From Sphingobacteriaceae bacterium (lineage in GTDB: Bacteria > Bacteroidota > Bacteroidia > B-17B0 > Aurantibacillaceae), in NCBI GenBank assembly GCA_016709575.1, contig JADJMM010000002.1, positions 757,051-821,050 on the forward strand: a stretch of 64,000 bases of DNA, written 5' to 3'. The notes below the pieces were generated by a model. The model was not told the DNA's origin and ran no database searches. It saw nothing but the letters and a program-made list of their open reading frames with translations. This document shows, piece after piece, positions 39,138-48,956 of the stretch. How positions within the stretch are numbered: position 1 is the stretch's first letter; the number at the start of each line of letters is the position of its first letter. A program made the position numbers and the translations under genes.

Positions 39138-40875
39138 TTAGTCTGAATCTTCTACTTTCTCTCCTTCGGCAACACTATACTCAGCATCTCTTCGCACCAC
39201 TTCTTCAACAGGCAAATTCCAGTTTTTAGCTTTTTTCTTCTATTAGTTTCATCCAACCGTATGAAGATTCTATCTTTCGTCGAACGGCAGCCAATTTACG
39301 TTCACGGATTTTAAAGTAAATTTCTTCGTCTTTAAGGCTGGTCACAAAATCAGTTTCATTAATATAGCCCCAGTCATAATTATAGACTACTTTATCTTTT
39401 AATTTCGCAAGCTGCTCTTTTGAAATGCCAAAACTTACCAAATCATTCAACTTACTTCTATGCACCATTACTTTTTAACCTTCTTCTTCGAAAAATAAAT
39501 AATAGGAGAGTTTTCGGAAGCAATACGTTATCAGAGGGTGTTCGCCCTGCGAATATGAATGGGTCCGGGTTATATAATTCAGGATACTTACTTAGCGTCC
39601 ACTTAGCAAGTGGCGTAAATGCACCTGAGCTCCAATCATATTTATTGAATCTTTGATGGTAAATAGTTGTGAAGAATTGTGTGGCGAAAAAATAATTAAA
39701 CAAAACTGTTTTAAAAGTTAGTTGGAGTTTATCAGATAAATAAAAAACATGCATCATCACTACGATACTTGCCCAACTCGCATACCGATTAATAATTGCC
39801 ATACCATGGTTCCAGTTGCCCATTGTAGAAACAGTTATACTGATACCCAAAACTGCCAACGGAATAAAAATTGTGAAGTCGAATGATGTTTCCTTCTTTA
39901 ACATTTTTCTGATTTCTAATCCTATTAGAGGTAAATACATCAATAAAATTAGAGGTATGGTTAAAATCATACCTTGACTCAAGTCTGTATAAAATCCGGT
40001 TACACGATTAATAGTTATGTATTTTGTATCTAAAAATCCCGCCTCATTAATCATATTGGTTACTCCAAAATTTATATAATAGTAAATTGGCGGGATGAAT
40101 GCAATGGCTGATAACAGACCTGTTCTTATAACATTTCTAAAAATTAAATCCTTTTTGTTTTAATGCAATTAAACAAAACAGGGCTAACAATATAATTAAT
40201 GGTTGGTTTTGCAAACAAGCTAAGGCCAAAATCACAATTGCCAAATAAGTTCTTTTATTAAACAACGCAACCATTGAAATTGCAATTAAACTAGCGGTGA
40301 ACACTTCAGCATGTTGCCATCCTAAATACCAATAACAAGCACTAAAGCAAAAACATAAAGCCGACAGAATTTGTATAAAAATAGAAAAAGGTAAAAAAGA
40401 GAATTACAAAACAAGCTAAAATAACAAAAAACGCATTTGTAAAATAAAAGGATCGTATAGGGCCGAAGTTTTTAGCAATTATATATGAAGGTAAATTGAC
40501 TAAGGAATAAAAAAAGAAATGCGCGCAATGCCATTTTTTGTTTTTATTACAATCTAAACCCATGGTTCCTTCCTTATATAACTTTTCTGTGTGCTTAAAA
40601 TACTCGAGCTCCACATCAATAACTTTGGGTGCCATAGGCTTCTCCCAACCATGATACTTATGCTATCGTTTTCTAAACGTTTCGAGATCTTTAACGCGCA
40701 TATCAGGCGTAAAATGATTTTTAAAGGCCTCGGTCATCATTATATATTCGATGCCATCCCCTTTTATAAAAGGTTCCTTAAAATCATGAAAACTTCTATT
40801 CAAATATAAAATAGCAATTCCAAGAAGAATTAAGCCCTTTACTATTTGGTATTTATATTTCAAAATGGCAATCAA
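39138..40875 (-). CDS. GT-C-like membrane protein, tandem copy B (in-frame TAG and frameshifts)
   Basis: Paralogue of copy A along its whole length: GDGIEYIMMTEAFKNHFTPD near the start, DTKYITINRVTGFYTDLSQGM, GNWNHGMAIINRYASW, and a C-terminal YNYDWGYINETDFV, ending KNWNLPVEEVVRRDAEY at TAA 39138-39140. An in-frame TAG at 40663-40665 separates ETFRKR from HKYHGWEKP. Frame changes occur near 40375, 40140, 39470 and 39237. It retains the CAHFFFYSLVNLPSYIIAKNF helix that copy A lacks. Fifty-nine bases separate it from copy A, and it is the first gene of the minus-strand group that continues to the HAD phosphatase. Confidence 0.65.
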
Positions 40876-40981
40876 AAAAAAAGATTTAAAACCCTAAAAA
40901 TACGCAAAAAACTTGTTTTCTATGGCAAAAGAATTGCCTGATTTCATTAGCAAAACCCTAACTTAGCGTCATATATACCTG

Positions 40982-41682
40982 TTGGAAAAAATCACCAAAA
41001 TACTAATCATTTTACCCTGTTTTAACGAAGAGCGAAGTATTGGCAGCATCTTGCAACAATTAAAAAGCATTAACGTGCCCAATTGTGAACTTATTGCCCT
41101 TCCTGTAAATGATGCCTCTACTGATAATACACTTTCTGAAATTAAAAAACACAGTAATCATTATTTAGACTTACCAATAAACTTAGGTATTGGCGGTGCT
41201 GTGCAAAGCGGATTAAAATACGCACACCAACATAATTTTGATATTGCTGTGCAAATGGATGGCGACGGACAACACCCGCCATTAGAATTAATAAAAATTA
41301 TTACTCCTATTTTAAATAACGATGCCGATGTTTGCATTGGTTCCCGTTTCATTGATAAAGAAGGTTTTCAATCGAGTTTTTTAAGAAGAGCAGGGATTAA
41401 GTTTTTGAGTGCTTTAATAAAATTACGTTGCGGACAAACCGTTTTAGATTGCACATCGGGTTATCGTGCTTTTAATAAAAAAGCGATTGAAGAATGTGTA
41501 AAGTATTATCCCAAAAAATATCCTGAACCGGAATCCGCTTTACATTTAATTAAAAAAGGAATTCGTGTAAAAGAAACGCCTGTTATTATGGAAGCCCGTG
41601 ATGGGGGACTTCTTCCATTAGTGGTTTTAGAAGCATTTATTATATGCTTAAAGTTTCGTTGGCAATTTTAATGGTAAAATAG
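40982..41682 (+). CDS. Polyprenyl-phosphate mannose-synthase-like glycosyltransferase family 2 (one frameshift)
   Basis: About 233 residues, TTG start at 40982. GT-A motifs: ILPCFNEERSIG, VNDASTDNT, the metal site MDGDGQHPP (about residue 91), IGSRF and CTSGYRAFN. This is the DPM1/GtrB-like group that charges polyprenyl phosphate with a sugar from a nucleotide donor. Near 41608 one G is missing; repair gives RDGGASSISGFRSIYYMLKV and a true stop at TAG 41680-41682. That stop directly abuts the stop of the convergent radical SAM gene. It would provide donors for GT-C enzymes such as those nearby. Confidence 0.83.
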
Positions 41683-42783
41683 TTATTGATTTAAAGCCAT
41701 TATTGATTTAGCAATTTTTGGCCACAATGCCGGTGTTCTAAAAATAGCCGGACTAATAAAACAGTGATGATAACATCCTTCACACTCTTTTACCTTACCA
41801 ACCGTAGATCTAAACTTACTTCCATTATCTGAAAACCATATTTTTGATACGTCGAAATCATTTTCTCTCACATTTCCTAAAACATCTTCCCTCATTTCAC
41901 ACCCCGCTATATTACCAGACGGATACATTACCATAGTTTCTCTTCCTCCACTACACGTAATTTCTGTTTTTTTTGTGGAACTGATTTTTTTAATCAAGTC
42001 GCGTTGGACGTTTTCCTTAGCTCGGATAATTTTATCGGTTAGGTTTAAACTGTGAGAAGAGTGGTCCATTAACCATTGCCTGTCTCTATCTACAACTTTA
42101 TCATAAATACCAATGCACTGTTCATCCTTAGTGTCTGGATTAATAGGGTTTCCTCGTACTAAAATTGGCTTAAGTAAATCTATTGGTAAATTATTTCTTA
42201 CCCACAGAGCTGAATTTTCTACTTTATCAATATTTAAACCATGAACAACCATTCCAATCGCAATTCTTAAGTTAGGATAAGTCTTTTTTAGCTTATGTAA
42301 TTCGTTGATGGTATTCACTACTTTATCAAATAAGCCTTTTAATTTTCTATACTCATCGTGTTCTTCACCTAAACCATCTAACGATATTCCAATAGTTATT
42401 TGTTGGCCCTTACATTTCTTTAGCATTGTTTCCACCTGCGCAATAATCCTTTCAGTTGCGTAACCCAACATACAAAAGGTCATATTGCCTGGTCGGCAAT
42501 ACTTATAATATTCGTATACAATCTCTGGTAAATCTTTTCTTAGTTCAGGGCTACCGCCGGTGAATGTTACTTGAAATAAAGGTCCTAGTGATTTAGCCAC
42601 TTTTGAATGCTCTTGAACTGAAAGTTCTAAATTCTTTTCAGTGTTTAATTCTTCCCAATAAAAACAATGATCGCACGCAGCATTACAACTATTAGTTACA
42701 AAGTTCAGCAAGTAAATCGGTTTTTGTACGCCAGGCGAAAATAATTTTTTACCTGAAGTTACTTTATTTATAAAATTTCCCAT
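41683..42783 (-). CDS. Radical SAM/SPASM protein
   Basis: 366 residues, intact. The radical SAM [4Fe-4S] motif CNAACDHC has Cys33, Cys37 and Cys40; FTGGSPELRKDL is the GGE-like motif. The C-terminal SPASM region has CSGG, PSGNIAGCEMR and CEGCYHHC, which can hold auxiliary clusters. SPASM proteins modify peptides or act as sugar dehydratase/epimerase-type enzymes. No precursor peptide is seen nearby. Context (glycosyltransferases on both sides) favours a role in glycan or lipid-sugar modification. The start overlaps the upstream glycosyltransferase stop as TAATG. Confidence 0.85.
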   Translation of the reverse strand: MGNFINKVTSGKKLFSPGVQKPIYLLNFVTNSCNAACDHCFYWEELNTEKNLELSVQEHSKVAKSLGPLFQVTFTGGSPELRKDLPEIVYEYYKYCRPGNMTFCMLGYATERIIAQVETMLKKCKGQQITIGISLDGLGEEHDEYRKLKGLFDKVVNTINELHKLKKTYPNLRIAIGMVVHGLNIDKVENSALWVRNNLPIDLLKPILVRGNPINPDTKDEQCIGIYDKVVDRDRQWLMDHSSHSLNLTDKIIRAKENVQRDLIKKISSTKKTEITCSGGRETMVMYPSGNIAGCEMREDVLGNVRENDFDVSKIWFSDNGSKFRSTVGKVKECEGCYHHCFISPAIFRTPALWPKIAKSIMALNQ

Positions 42784-43829
42784 TACTTTGTTACGTTAGT
42801 GATTATTGATAATTTTTCGTTGCTACGATTAAATATTTTGTTCATTATTTTATATTTAAATATGGCATGGGTCACACAAGTAAATCGGACCAGGTCCAAA
42901 ATAAACATTAATCCAAGCGCTTCTATAAAAAATAATATCCCACCATTAATAATAAAGAAATAACTTAGTTGTGCTCTGCAAAAAAACCAAGAGGCTAAAA
43001 ACATAATGGCAGCATACCAAAAATAAACACTCAGAAAGCCGAATCCAAAACTAAAAACAGAGAGAGTTCCAAAAATCACAGCCATCATATCAGCGATTTG
43101 CGCATGTCTATTGTCAGACAAAGAAACTTTATTTGTAAAGCTATTTTTTATTGCCGTTACACCTTTCTAAAATCATTTTTTTATTATTCCGGAAACACTA
43201 TACGGATTTCGGTGTTGACCATTTGCTGACTTAACTGCCAGAACTTTAAAATTGTTTTTTGTTAAGCGTATGCCGAATTCCTGATCTTCGCCGTTAGCAC
43301 CCTTAAATTTTATATCAAAACCATTCAACTTAGAAAACGCAACCGCGTCTACTGCTGCTATAGCGGTCCAAAAATCATTTCTAATGCCGTTGCTATTTCT
43401 GTCGTAAATATGACGGATGTATAACTGCTTATACTTTTGAGCAAAGGATAAATTATTCAGATTACTTGAATAATTTCCAATTGTAGCATCACAACTCTTG
43501 CTTATTATTGGCTGCACCAACCTTTCTATACAAGGTGTTTCTACAATCACATCGCTATCAATAAATACAAGGATGCCATTACTAAATCCTTTTGCGCCTT
43601 CGTTACGTGCATAAGCTGCACTTTTAGAGTCGGTTCTTTTGATTAAAGCTATTGGATAATTTTTTAATAGTATTTCCAGATTGGAATTTTCTTCATTGTC
43701 TACAACCACTAATTCCCAAGATTTGCAAAAGGCTATGGCCTTAAGAATAGCATCCACGCAATCACAAATTGTGTTACTTGAGTTATACACAGGCACAACT
43801 ATTCTTATATCTGAAGCTGGTAAATTCAT
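42783..43829 (-). CDS. Glycosyltransferase family 2 with C-terminal membrane domain (two compensating indels)
   Basis: About 348 residues. GT-A motifs: VVPVYNSSNTI, VVDNEENSN, ARNEGAKG and the metal site FIDSDV. The first frame stops at 43173 after SGIIKK. Removing one A from a run of seven and adding one A a few bases later gives IIKNDFRKGVTAIKNSF and runs straight into the 43121-42783 segment, which supplies three or four hydrophobic helices (VIFGTLSVFSFGFGFLSVYF and others). I therefore read the apparent small membrane ORF as the C-terminal domain of this enzyme. Translationally coupled to the radical SAM gene. Confidence 0.75.
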
Positions 43830-43864
43830 TGTTCCTTTCGGTACACTTAAAGATACTCAAAAAA

Positions 43865-43978
43865 GTTGAGATTATTGGGACACTTAATGGAGGCGCTTCT
43901 TCCATTAGTGGTTTTAGAAGTATTAACTTTATGCTAAAAGTAAGTTTGGCGATTTTGACTTTGAGAGTAAAGAACTAA
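43865..43978 (+). pseudogene. 3' remnant of a second polyprenyl-sugar-synthase-like glycosyltransferase
   Basis: The plus-strand frame ends GGASSISGFRSINFMLKVSL before AILTLRVKN and TAA 43976-43978. This closely matches the repaired C-terminus of the glycosyltransferase ending at 41682 (GGASSISGFRSIYYMLKVSLAIL), with 25 identical bases in a row. Upstream of about 43865 the similarity disappears and no start codon or GT-A domain is present. It is the last ~35 codons of a lost paralogue. Confidence 0.7.
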
Positions 43979-43987
43979 TTCTTTTAA

Positions 43988-45208
43988 TTATTGCCAATAT
44001 ATTGTCTTACTTAAATAAGGTGTGCTTGAGTTGTTTTGAAAATAATCTACCCTGGCGCTATCTAAAGGCCCTACGCCACCTAAATAAACCATTAAACCGT
44101 TTTCGAAATTTTTTCTTTGGCATGTTAATGTAAAACCAGAAGCTGAGTTTGACATTTTCCATCCATAATGAGGCATACCAATCGAAAAAGTTCCTGAATA
44201 CTTGGTAAACTGCATTGTAAACGAAGAGTCACAAGGTACTATTGCTGAAACAAGATAAGCAGCCGTTTTTGTGAAATTTAAAGCTGTTTTGTCCAATATG
44301 TTTTTCACTTTCGAACCTGGCCCTTGATCAATCATGTAAAAAACAGAATCAGGAAAACTGATATAAGAATACAGAGGTGCTGCATGCTTCTTTTGAAATA
44401 AATAAATGTATTGCTCAAAATTTGGAGGGGTAATATTTATCCCCAGACCGGTGTAATAGTTCTGTAGATTTTCTTTTGCATCAATTAACTGAATTCTGTT
44501 AGCGTTAAAAACTAGTGTATCAATAATAGCAGAATTATCGATTAACCCATTATTCTTAAAATCATTTCTGAAATTACTAAGCAAGCTTCCTAATTCTGCA
44601 GTATAATTATAACTCATAGAGTATCCTGCGGTACGACGCTGAAACAATAATGACATTGCAAATAAAAACCCATCATTAGAAATATCAATTGTTTCAAAAT
44701 TAGCTGTGTTACCAATAGTAACTCCCATAATGTTTTTTAATTCGCTTTGTGCTTGGGTCTGCGCAGCAGCAAAACTGCTACCTTTAGAAACTAAATCTTC
44801 AATACGAGGTTTAATAATATGAGTTAGTAAATTCACATTTATGGCAGAATTATTTGATGCATCCGCAATTGCTTCAAGGTACAATTGATTTGCAGATACC
44901 TGATTAAAATGCTCTTGAAAGTAATAGCCGTTAGCTGTTATTAATACATAATTTGATGACAGGCTAATATTATTTAAACTAAAATTTCCTGCATCGTCAC
45001 TAATTATAGATGAGAAACTTTTTCCTGTTTGACCTAATGAACTGTTTAATTCATATATAACCAGCGCGGAACCGTTTTTATATGGACCTTTTTGTACTCT
45101 TCCGCTGATACTCGCTGTTGTAGTAGGATTAGTGACAGTAGGCTGTGGGTCTTTCTTACAAGAAATTACCGCTACAATTACTAATACAATTAAAGTTATC
45201 TTCTTCAT
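43988..45208 (-). CDS. Putative lipoprotein of unknown function
   Basis: About 406 residues from ATG 45208; a further in-frame ATG lies at 45214. Signal MKKITLIVLVIVAVISCKKD with a lipobox-like VISC gives Cys17 as acylation site. A carboxypeptidase-regulatory-like or SpaA-like beta domain follows (ASISGRVQKGPYKNGSALV), then a largely helical segment with AAAQTQAQSELKNIMG. The rest shows no family I recognise. The start overlaps the end of the T9SS protein frame upstream, so both are likely cotranscribed. Confidence 0.72.
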   Translation of the reverse strand: MKKITLIVLVIVAVISCKKDPQPTVTNPTTTASISGRVQKGPYKNGSALVIYELNSSLGQTGKSFSSIISDDAGNFSLNNISLSSNYVLITANGYYFQEHFNQVSANQLYLEAIADASNNSAINVNLLTHIIKPRIEDLVSKGSSFAAAQTQAQSELKNIMGVTIGNTANFETIDISNDGFLFAMSLLFQRRTAGYSMSYNYTAELGSLLSNFRNDFKNNGLIDNSAIIDTLVFNANRIQLIDAKENLQNYYTGLGINITPPNFEQYIYLFQKKHAAPLYSYISFPDSVFYMIDQGPGSKVKNILDKTALNFTKTAAYLVSAIVPCDSSFTMQFTKYSGTFSIGMPHYGWKMSNSASGFTLTCQRKNFENGLMVYLGGVGPLDSARVDYFQNNSSTPYLSKTIYWQ

Positions 45209-46082
45209 GTTCAATTTTTACAAATTTAGCTCTTGATATTCCATCTTTGCTTTCCACCTCAACGTAATAAAGTCCGTTGGCGTAATTAGAGACATCTAAA
45301 GTAAATTTATTGGAGTTGACCATTTTATCTTCGAAAACAATCTGACCAAGACTATTAAATATTTTCATTTCCAAATCTGAACTTGGGTTGTTTAAAACAA
45401 ATTCAACTTTATCTCTTGTTGGATTTGGGTAAAGTTTTAAAGATAGGGGGTTATAATACTCTTTAATACCGATGGTTGTTCCTTTGTTACAAGCAAATTC
45501 TTCTAATATAAAACCAGTTGTACTAAATGCAGGACCATTATACGCTCTTAATTTAATCCAACCATACAATGTATCATTCGAAATAAATATCCTTACGCCA
45601 ACAAACCTTGCGGTTGTTGGATTAAAGTTCGTAAGCATACACCAATATCTATATGTTATATTAATCGTTGTGTCCCGCCAGTTGAGGCCATTTTTAATTG
45701 TATCACCGGAATCAAAAGCGCTTACAATTTCTTTACTCGTAACACCTGCAGACGGAGTAGCCGCCGCAGTCCAGGTACAAGATACATTACCATATGAAAT
45801 TACTTCATTTGCATTTTTGGGTACGATATAAGTTTGACCACCTGGATTTCCACCACCACCATACATCTGTGCAACCAAATCGAAATCTATAACCCCATCA
45901 CCATTAATATCAATAGGCTTAGTGGACATACTACCTCCCATTGCATTAATAGCTGTATAAGAAGAGTCAGGCACTACATCATGAAAATAATCATTTGCTG
46001 TGTATTGCCCAGCGATAATAAATTGGGCGTTAGCCTTTGTGCAGACAATAAAAAATAAGAATATGAAAACTAGTTTTCTCAC
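45156..46082 (-). CDS. Secreted protein with T9SS type A sorting domain
   Basis: 308 residues. Signal peptide MRKLVFIFLFFIVCTKANAQ. An EF-hand-like calcium segment INGDGVIDFDLVA lies near residue 58. The C-terminal sorting domain has LKLYPNPTRDKVEF, NSLGQIVFED and YANGLYYVEV. The open frame runs to 45156, overlapping the lipoprotein by 53 bases. One missing A near 45218 would instead end it as AKFVKN, the usual form of such C-termini, about ten bases before the next ATG. The cargo function is unknown. Confidence 0.8.
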   Translation of the reverse strand: MRKLVFIFLFFIVCTKANAQFIIAGQYTANDYFHDVVPDSSYTAINAMGGSMSTKPIDINGDGVIDFDLVAQMYGGGGNPGGQTYIVPKNANEVISYGNVSCTWTAAATPSAGVTSKEIVSAFDSGDTIKNGLNWRDTTINITYRYWCMLTNFNPTTARFVGVRIFISNDTLYGWIKLRAYNGPAFSTTGFILEEFACNKGTTIGIKEYYNPLSLKLYPNPTRDKVEFVLNNPSSDLEMKIFNSLGQIVFEDKMVNSNKFTLDVSNYANGLYYVEVESKDGISRAKFVKIEHEEDNFNCISNCSGNFL

Positions 46083-46147
46083 CTAATAAAGATACTAAAT
46101 AATACTCAGAAATTACAATGATGAAACGAGGAGAAAGATGACAATAA

Positions 46148-47636
46148 TCACAACTCTTTCCTCAATCTCGCCACAGGAACGTCTAATTGTTCCCTGTATT
46201 TTGCTACTGTTCTTCTGGCGATGTTGTAACCTTTTTCTTTTAAGATGTCGCAAAGGGCGTCATCAGTGAGGGGTTTCTTTTTGTCTTCGTTGTCTACGCA
46301 ATCTTTTAAAATGCGTTTTACTTCGCGTGAGCTAACTTCTTCTCCGCTATCCATACTCATGGATTCGGAGAAAAATGTTTTAATAAGAAAGTTCCGTAAG
46401 GCGTTTGTACGTATTTACTATTGGCAACGCGCGAGATGGTTGAAATATCCATGCCTACTTTTCGGCAATGTCTTTTAAGATCATTGGCTTCAATTTTGAT
46501 TCATCACCGGTAATAAAATACTCCTCCTGATATTCCATTATCGAATGCATAGCCACCATCATGGTTTGGTGACGTTGCTGTAATGCCTCAATAAACCATT
46601 GCGCATTTTCAATTTTTGATTTGATGAAGGTACTGGCTTCTTTACTGCTCTTATCTTTCTGACGGGAATACTCTTTCAGCATCTCAATATAATCTTTGCT
46701 GATTTTTAATTCAGGTAAATTTCTTGAGTTAATACTTAATTCAGGTTTTCCATCCACAACAGCAATTGTAAAATCAGGAACAACTTCAGAGGCGGTCATA
46801 GCGTTTCCTGAACTACCGGGACGAGGATTTAAATGTGTGATTTCATTAATGACATCTTTTAAATCGTCATCATCAATATTTAAACGGCGTGTAATTTTTT
46901 CGTAATGTTTGCGTGAAAAATCTTCCATCATGTTTTTCACCACATCAATGGCCAATAAAACTTCCTTTGTTTTATCTAATTTTCTTTCGAGTTGAATTAA
47001 CAAACATTCTTGTAAATTCCGCGCGCCAACTCCCGCAGGATCTAATTCCTGAATGACTTTTAATACTTTTTCTATTGTTGGAATATCAGTTGTGATATTA
47101 TAACTGAAAGCCAAATCATCTACAATCAATTCAATTTCTCTTCTGATATAACCGTCTTCATCAATACAACCAATCAAATACAAACCAATAGTGTATTCCG
47201 TTTCATTTAAATCCCGTAAACCTAATTGCTGTTCTAACAAACTATGAAAATCCGGACCTTCAACTACAACAAACTCCCTCGAGTCATCATCAGCACTTTT
47301 GTTACTGACGTCGTATTTGTAAGAATCAATTTCTTCATCCCCCATATAATCTTCCATCTCCACTTTATCATCAATCTTCTCAACTTCTTTTTCCTGGAAA
47401 TCTTCTACCTCCGCTTCGCCTTCATCACCATTGTCTTCTGCGTCTTCGTTGCTATATAATTCTTCCTCGTCGTTACTGATGTTGTCATCTTCTTCGAGGG
47501 CGGGATTTAATTCTAATTCTTCCTTACTTTTTTCTTCGAGGGCAAGCGTTGGCAACTGCAACAATTTCATGAGTTGAATTTGCTGCGGGGAAAGTTTCTG
47601 TAATAACTTTAAACTTTGTGATTGCCGTAATGCCAT
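46148..47636 (-). CDS. rpoN: RNA polymerase sigma-54 factor (two frameshifts)
   Basis: About 495 residues after repair. Region I is glutamine- and leucine-rich (LKLLQKLSPQQIQLMKLLQL) and contacts activator ATPases. An acidic region II follows, then the core-binding domain and the C-terminal RpoN box ARRTVAKYRE near the end, which reads the -24 element. One A is missing near 46457 (before VGMDISTISRVAN) and one T near 46372 (before FSESMSMD). Enhancer-binding activators are not in the window. It lies 9 bases after tyrS on the same strand, the end of a minus-strand run from the HNH gene. Confidence 0.92.
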
Positions 47637-47645
47637 ATCATCCCA

Positions 47646-48926
47646 CTAATTAACCTTGCACAAAAAATAATTCTTCTTTCCTTTTTGAACTAAAATATAT
47701 TTGTTGTTTAATGTATTGCCCATCGTGAGATTCGATTTCTCATCTTCCCACTTTTGTTTGTTTACACTTACACCGCCAGCTTGTACCATTTTGCGGGCTT
47801 CACCTTTACTTGGGAAAATTTTAGTTTTCTCAGCTAAAAAATCTAACACACCAATACCTGCATTTAATTCGGATTTTGAAATATCAAACATTGGCACGCC
47901 ATCAAATACATCTAAAAAAGTTGCTTCGTCTAGATTGGCTAAATCTTCAACACTTCCTTTAAATAATATTTCTGTAGCAGTAACCGCATCATTAAACTCG
48001 TGTTCACCATGAACACGAACGGTAATATCTTTTGCTAATGCTTTTTGTAAATGTCTTTCATGAGGAGCGGAATTGTGTTTTGCTTCCAATTCATCGACCT
48101 CAGCTTTATCAAACAAAGTAAAATACTTTATGTAGGTCGCAGCATCTGCGTCACTCGCATTCAACCAGAATTGGTAAAATTTATACGGAGATGTTTTTGT
48201 TTTGTCTAACCAAATATTTCCACTTTCACTTTTTCCAAATTTAGTGCCGTCAGCCTTTTTTATTAATTGCGTTGTTAAAGCAAATGCCTCTCCTCCACTC
48301 TTTCTTCTAATTAATTCTGTTCCTGTAGTTATATTTCCCCACTGGTCGCTACCACCCATTTGGAGTTTGCAGTTTTTGTTTGTGTACAGATAATAAAAAT
48401 CGTAGCCCTGCAATAATTGATAACTGAACTCTGTAAAACTCATGCCGTTCTCTAAACGGTTTTTTACAGAGTCTTTCGCCATCATATAATTTACAGAAAT
48501 ATATTTTCCAACTTCACGAATGAATGTTAGAAAAGAAAATTCTTTCATCCAATCGTAATTGTTCACTAACTCTGCGCCATTCACACCTGAATTAAAATCT
48601 AAAAATTTCTCTAATTGTTTTTTGATGCTGGCGATATTTTTGTTCAGCGCTTCTTCATCTAATAAATTACGCTCTTCTGATTTCCCGCTCGGGTCGCCCA
48701 CCATTCCGGTAGCACCACCAATTAAAGCAATAGGTTTATGTCCCGCTTTCTGAAAACGAAGTAAAGTCATGATTTGCGCCAGACTTCCAACATGCAATGA
48801 GTCGGCGGTTGGATCAAATCCAATATAAGCCGTAACTGTTTCTTTTTTTAACAGGTCTTCGGTACCGGGCATGATGTCGTGCAAAATGCCTCTCCACTTT
48901 AATTCTTCAACAAAATTCATAGTCAA
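47646..48926 (-). CDS. tyrS: Tyrosyl-tRNA synthetase
   Basis: 426 residues, intact. Class I synthetase with the HIGH-like ADSLHVGSLAQ, the tyrosine-binding GGSDQWGNI, and the KMSKS-like KFGKSESGN. The C-terminal S4 RNA-binding domain (KIFPSKGEARKMVQAGGVSVN) is complete. Second-codon region MTMNF gives two possible ATG starts six bases apart. Confidence 0.96.
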   Translation of the reverse strand: MTMNFVEELKWRGILHDIMPGTEDLLKKETVTAYIGFDPTADSLHVGSLAQIMTLLRFQKAGHKPIALIGGATGMVGDPSGKSEERNLLDEEALNKNIASIKKQLEKFLDFNSGVNGAELVNNYDWMKEFSFLTFIREVGKYISVNYMMAKDSVKNRLENGMSFTEFSYQLLQGYDFYYLYTNKNCKLQMGGSDQWGNITTGTELIRRKSGGEAFALTTQLIKKADGTKFGKSESGNIWLDKTKTSPYKFYQFWLNASDADAATYIKYFTLFDKAEVDELEAKHNSAPHERHLQKALAKDITVRVHGEHEFNDAVTATEILFKGSVEDLANLDEATFLDVFDGVPMFDISKSELNAGIGVLDFLAEKTKIFPSKGEARKMVQAGGVSVNKQKWEDEKSNLTMGNTLNNKYILVQKGKKNYFLCKVN

Positions 48927-48956
48927 TTCTTACCCGATAAAATTACGAAAAAAGGG

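Noticed and set aside
43769..43978. Plus-strand 69-residue gene
   Set aside because: Its first half is antisense to the start of the glycosyltransferase at 43829; only the last ~35 codons match a known protein, as a remnant.
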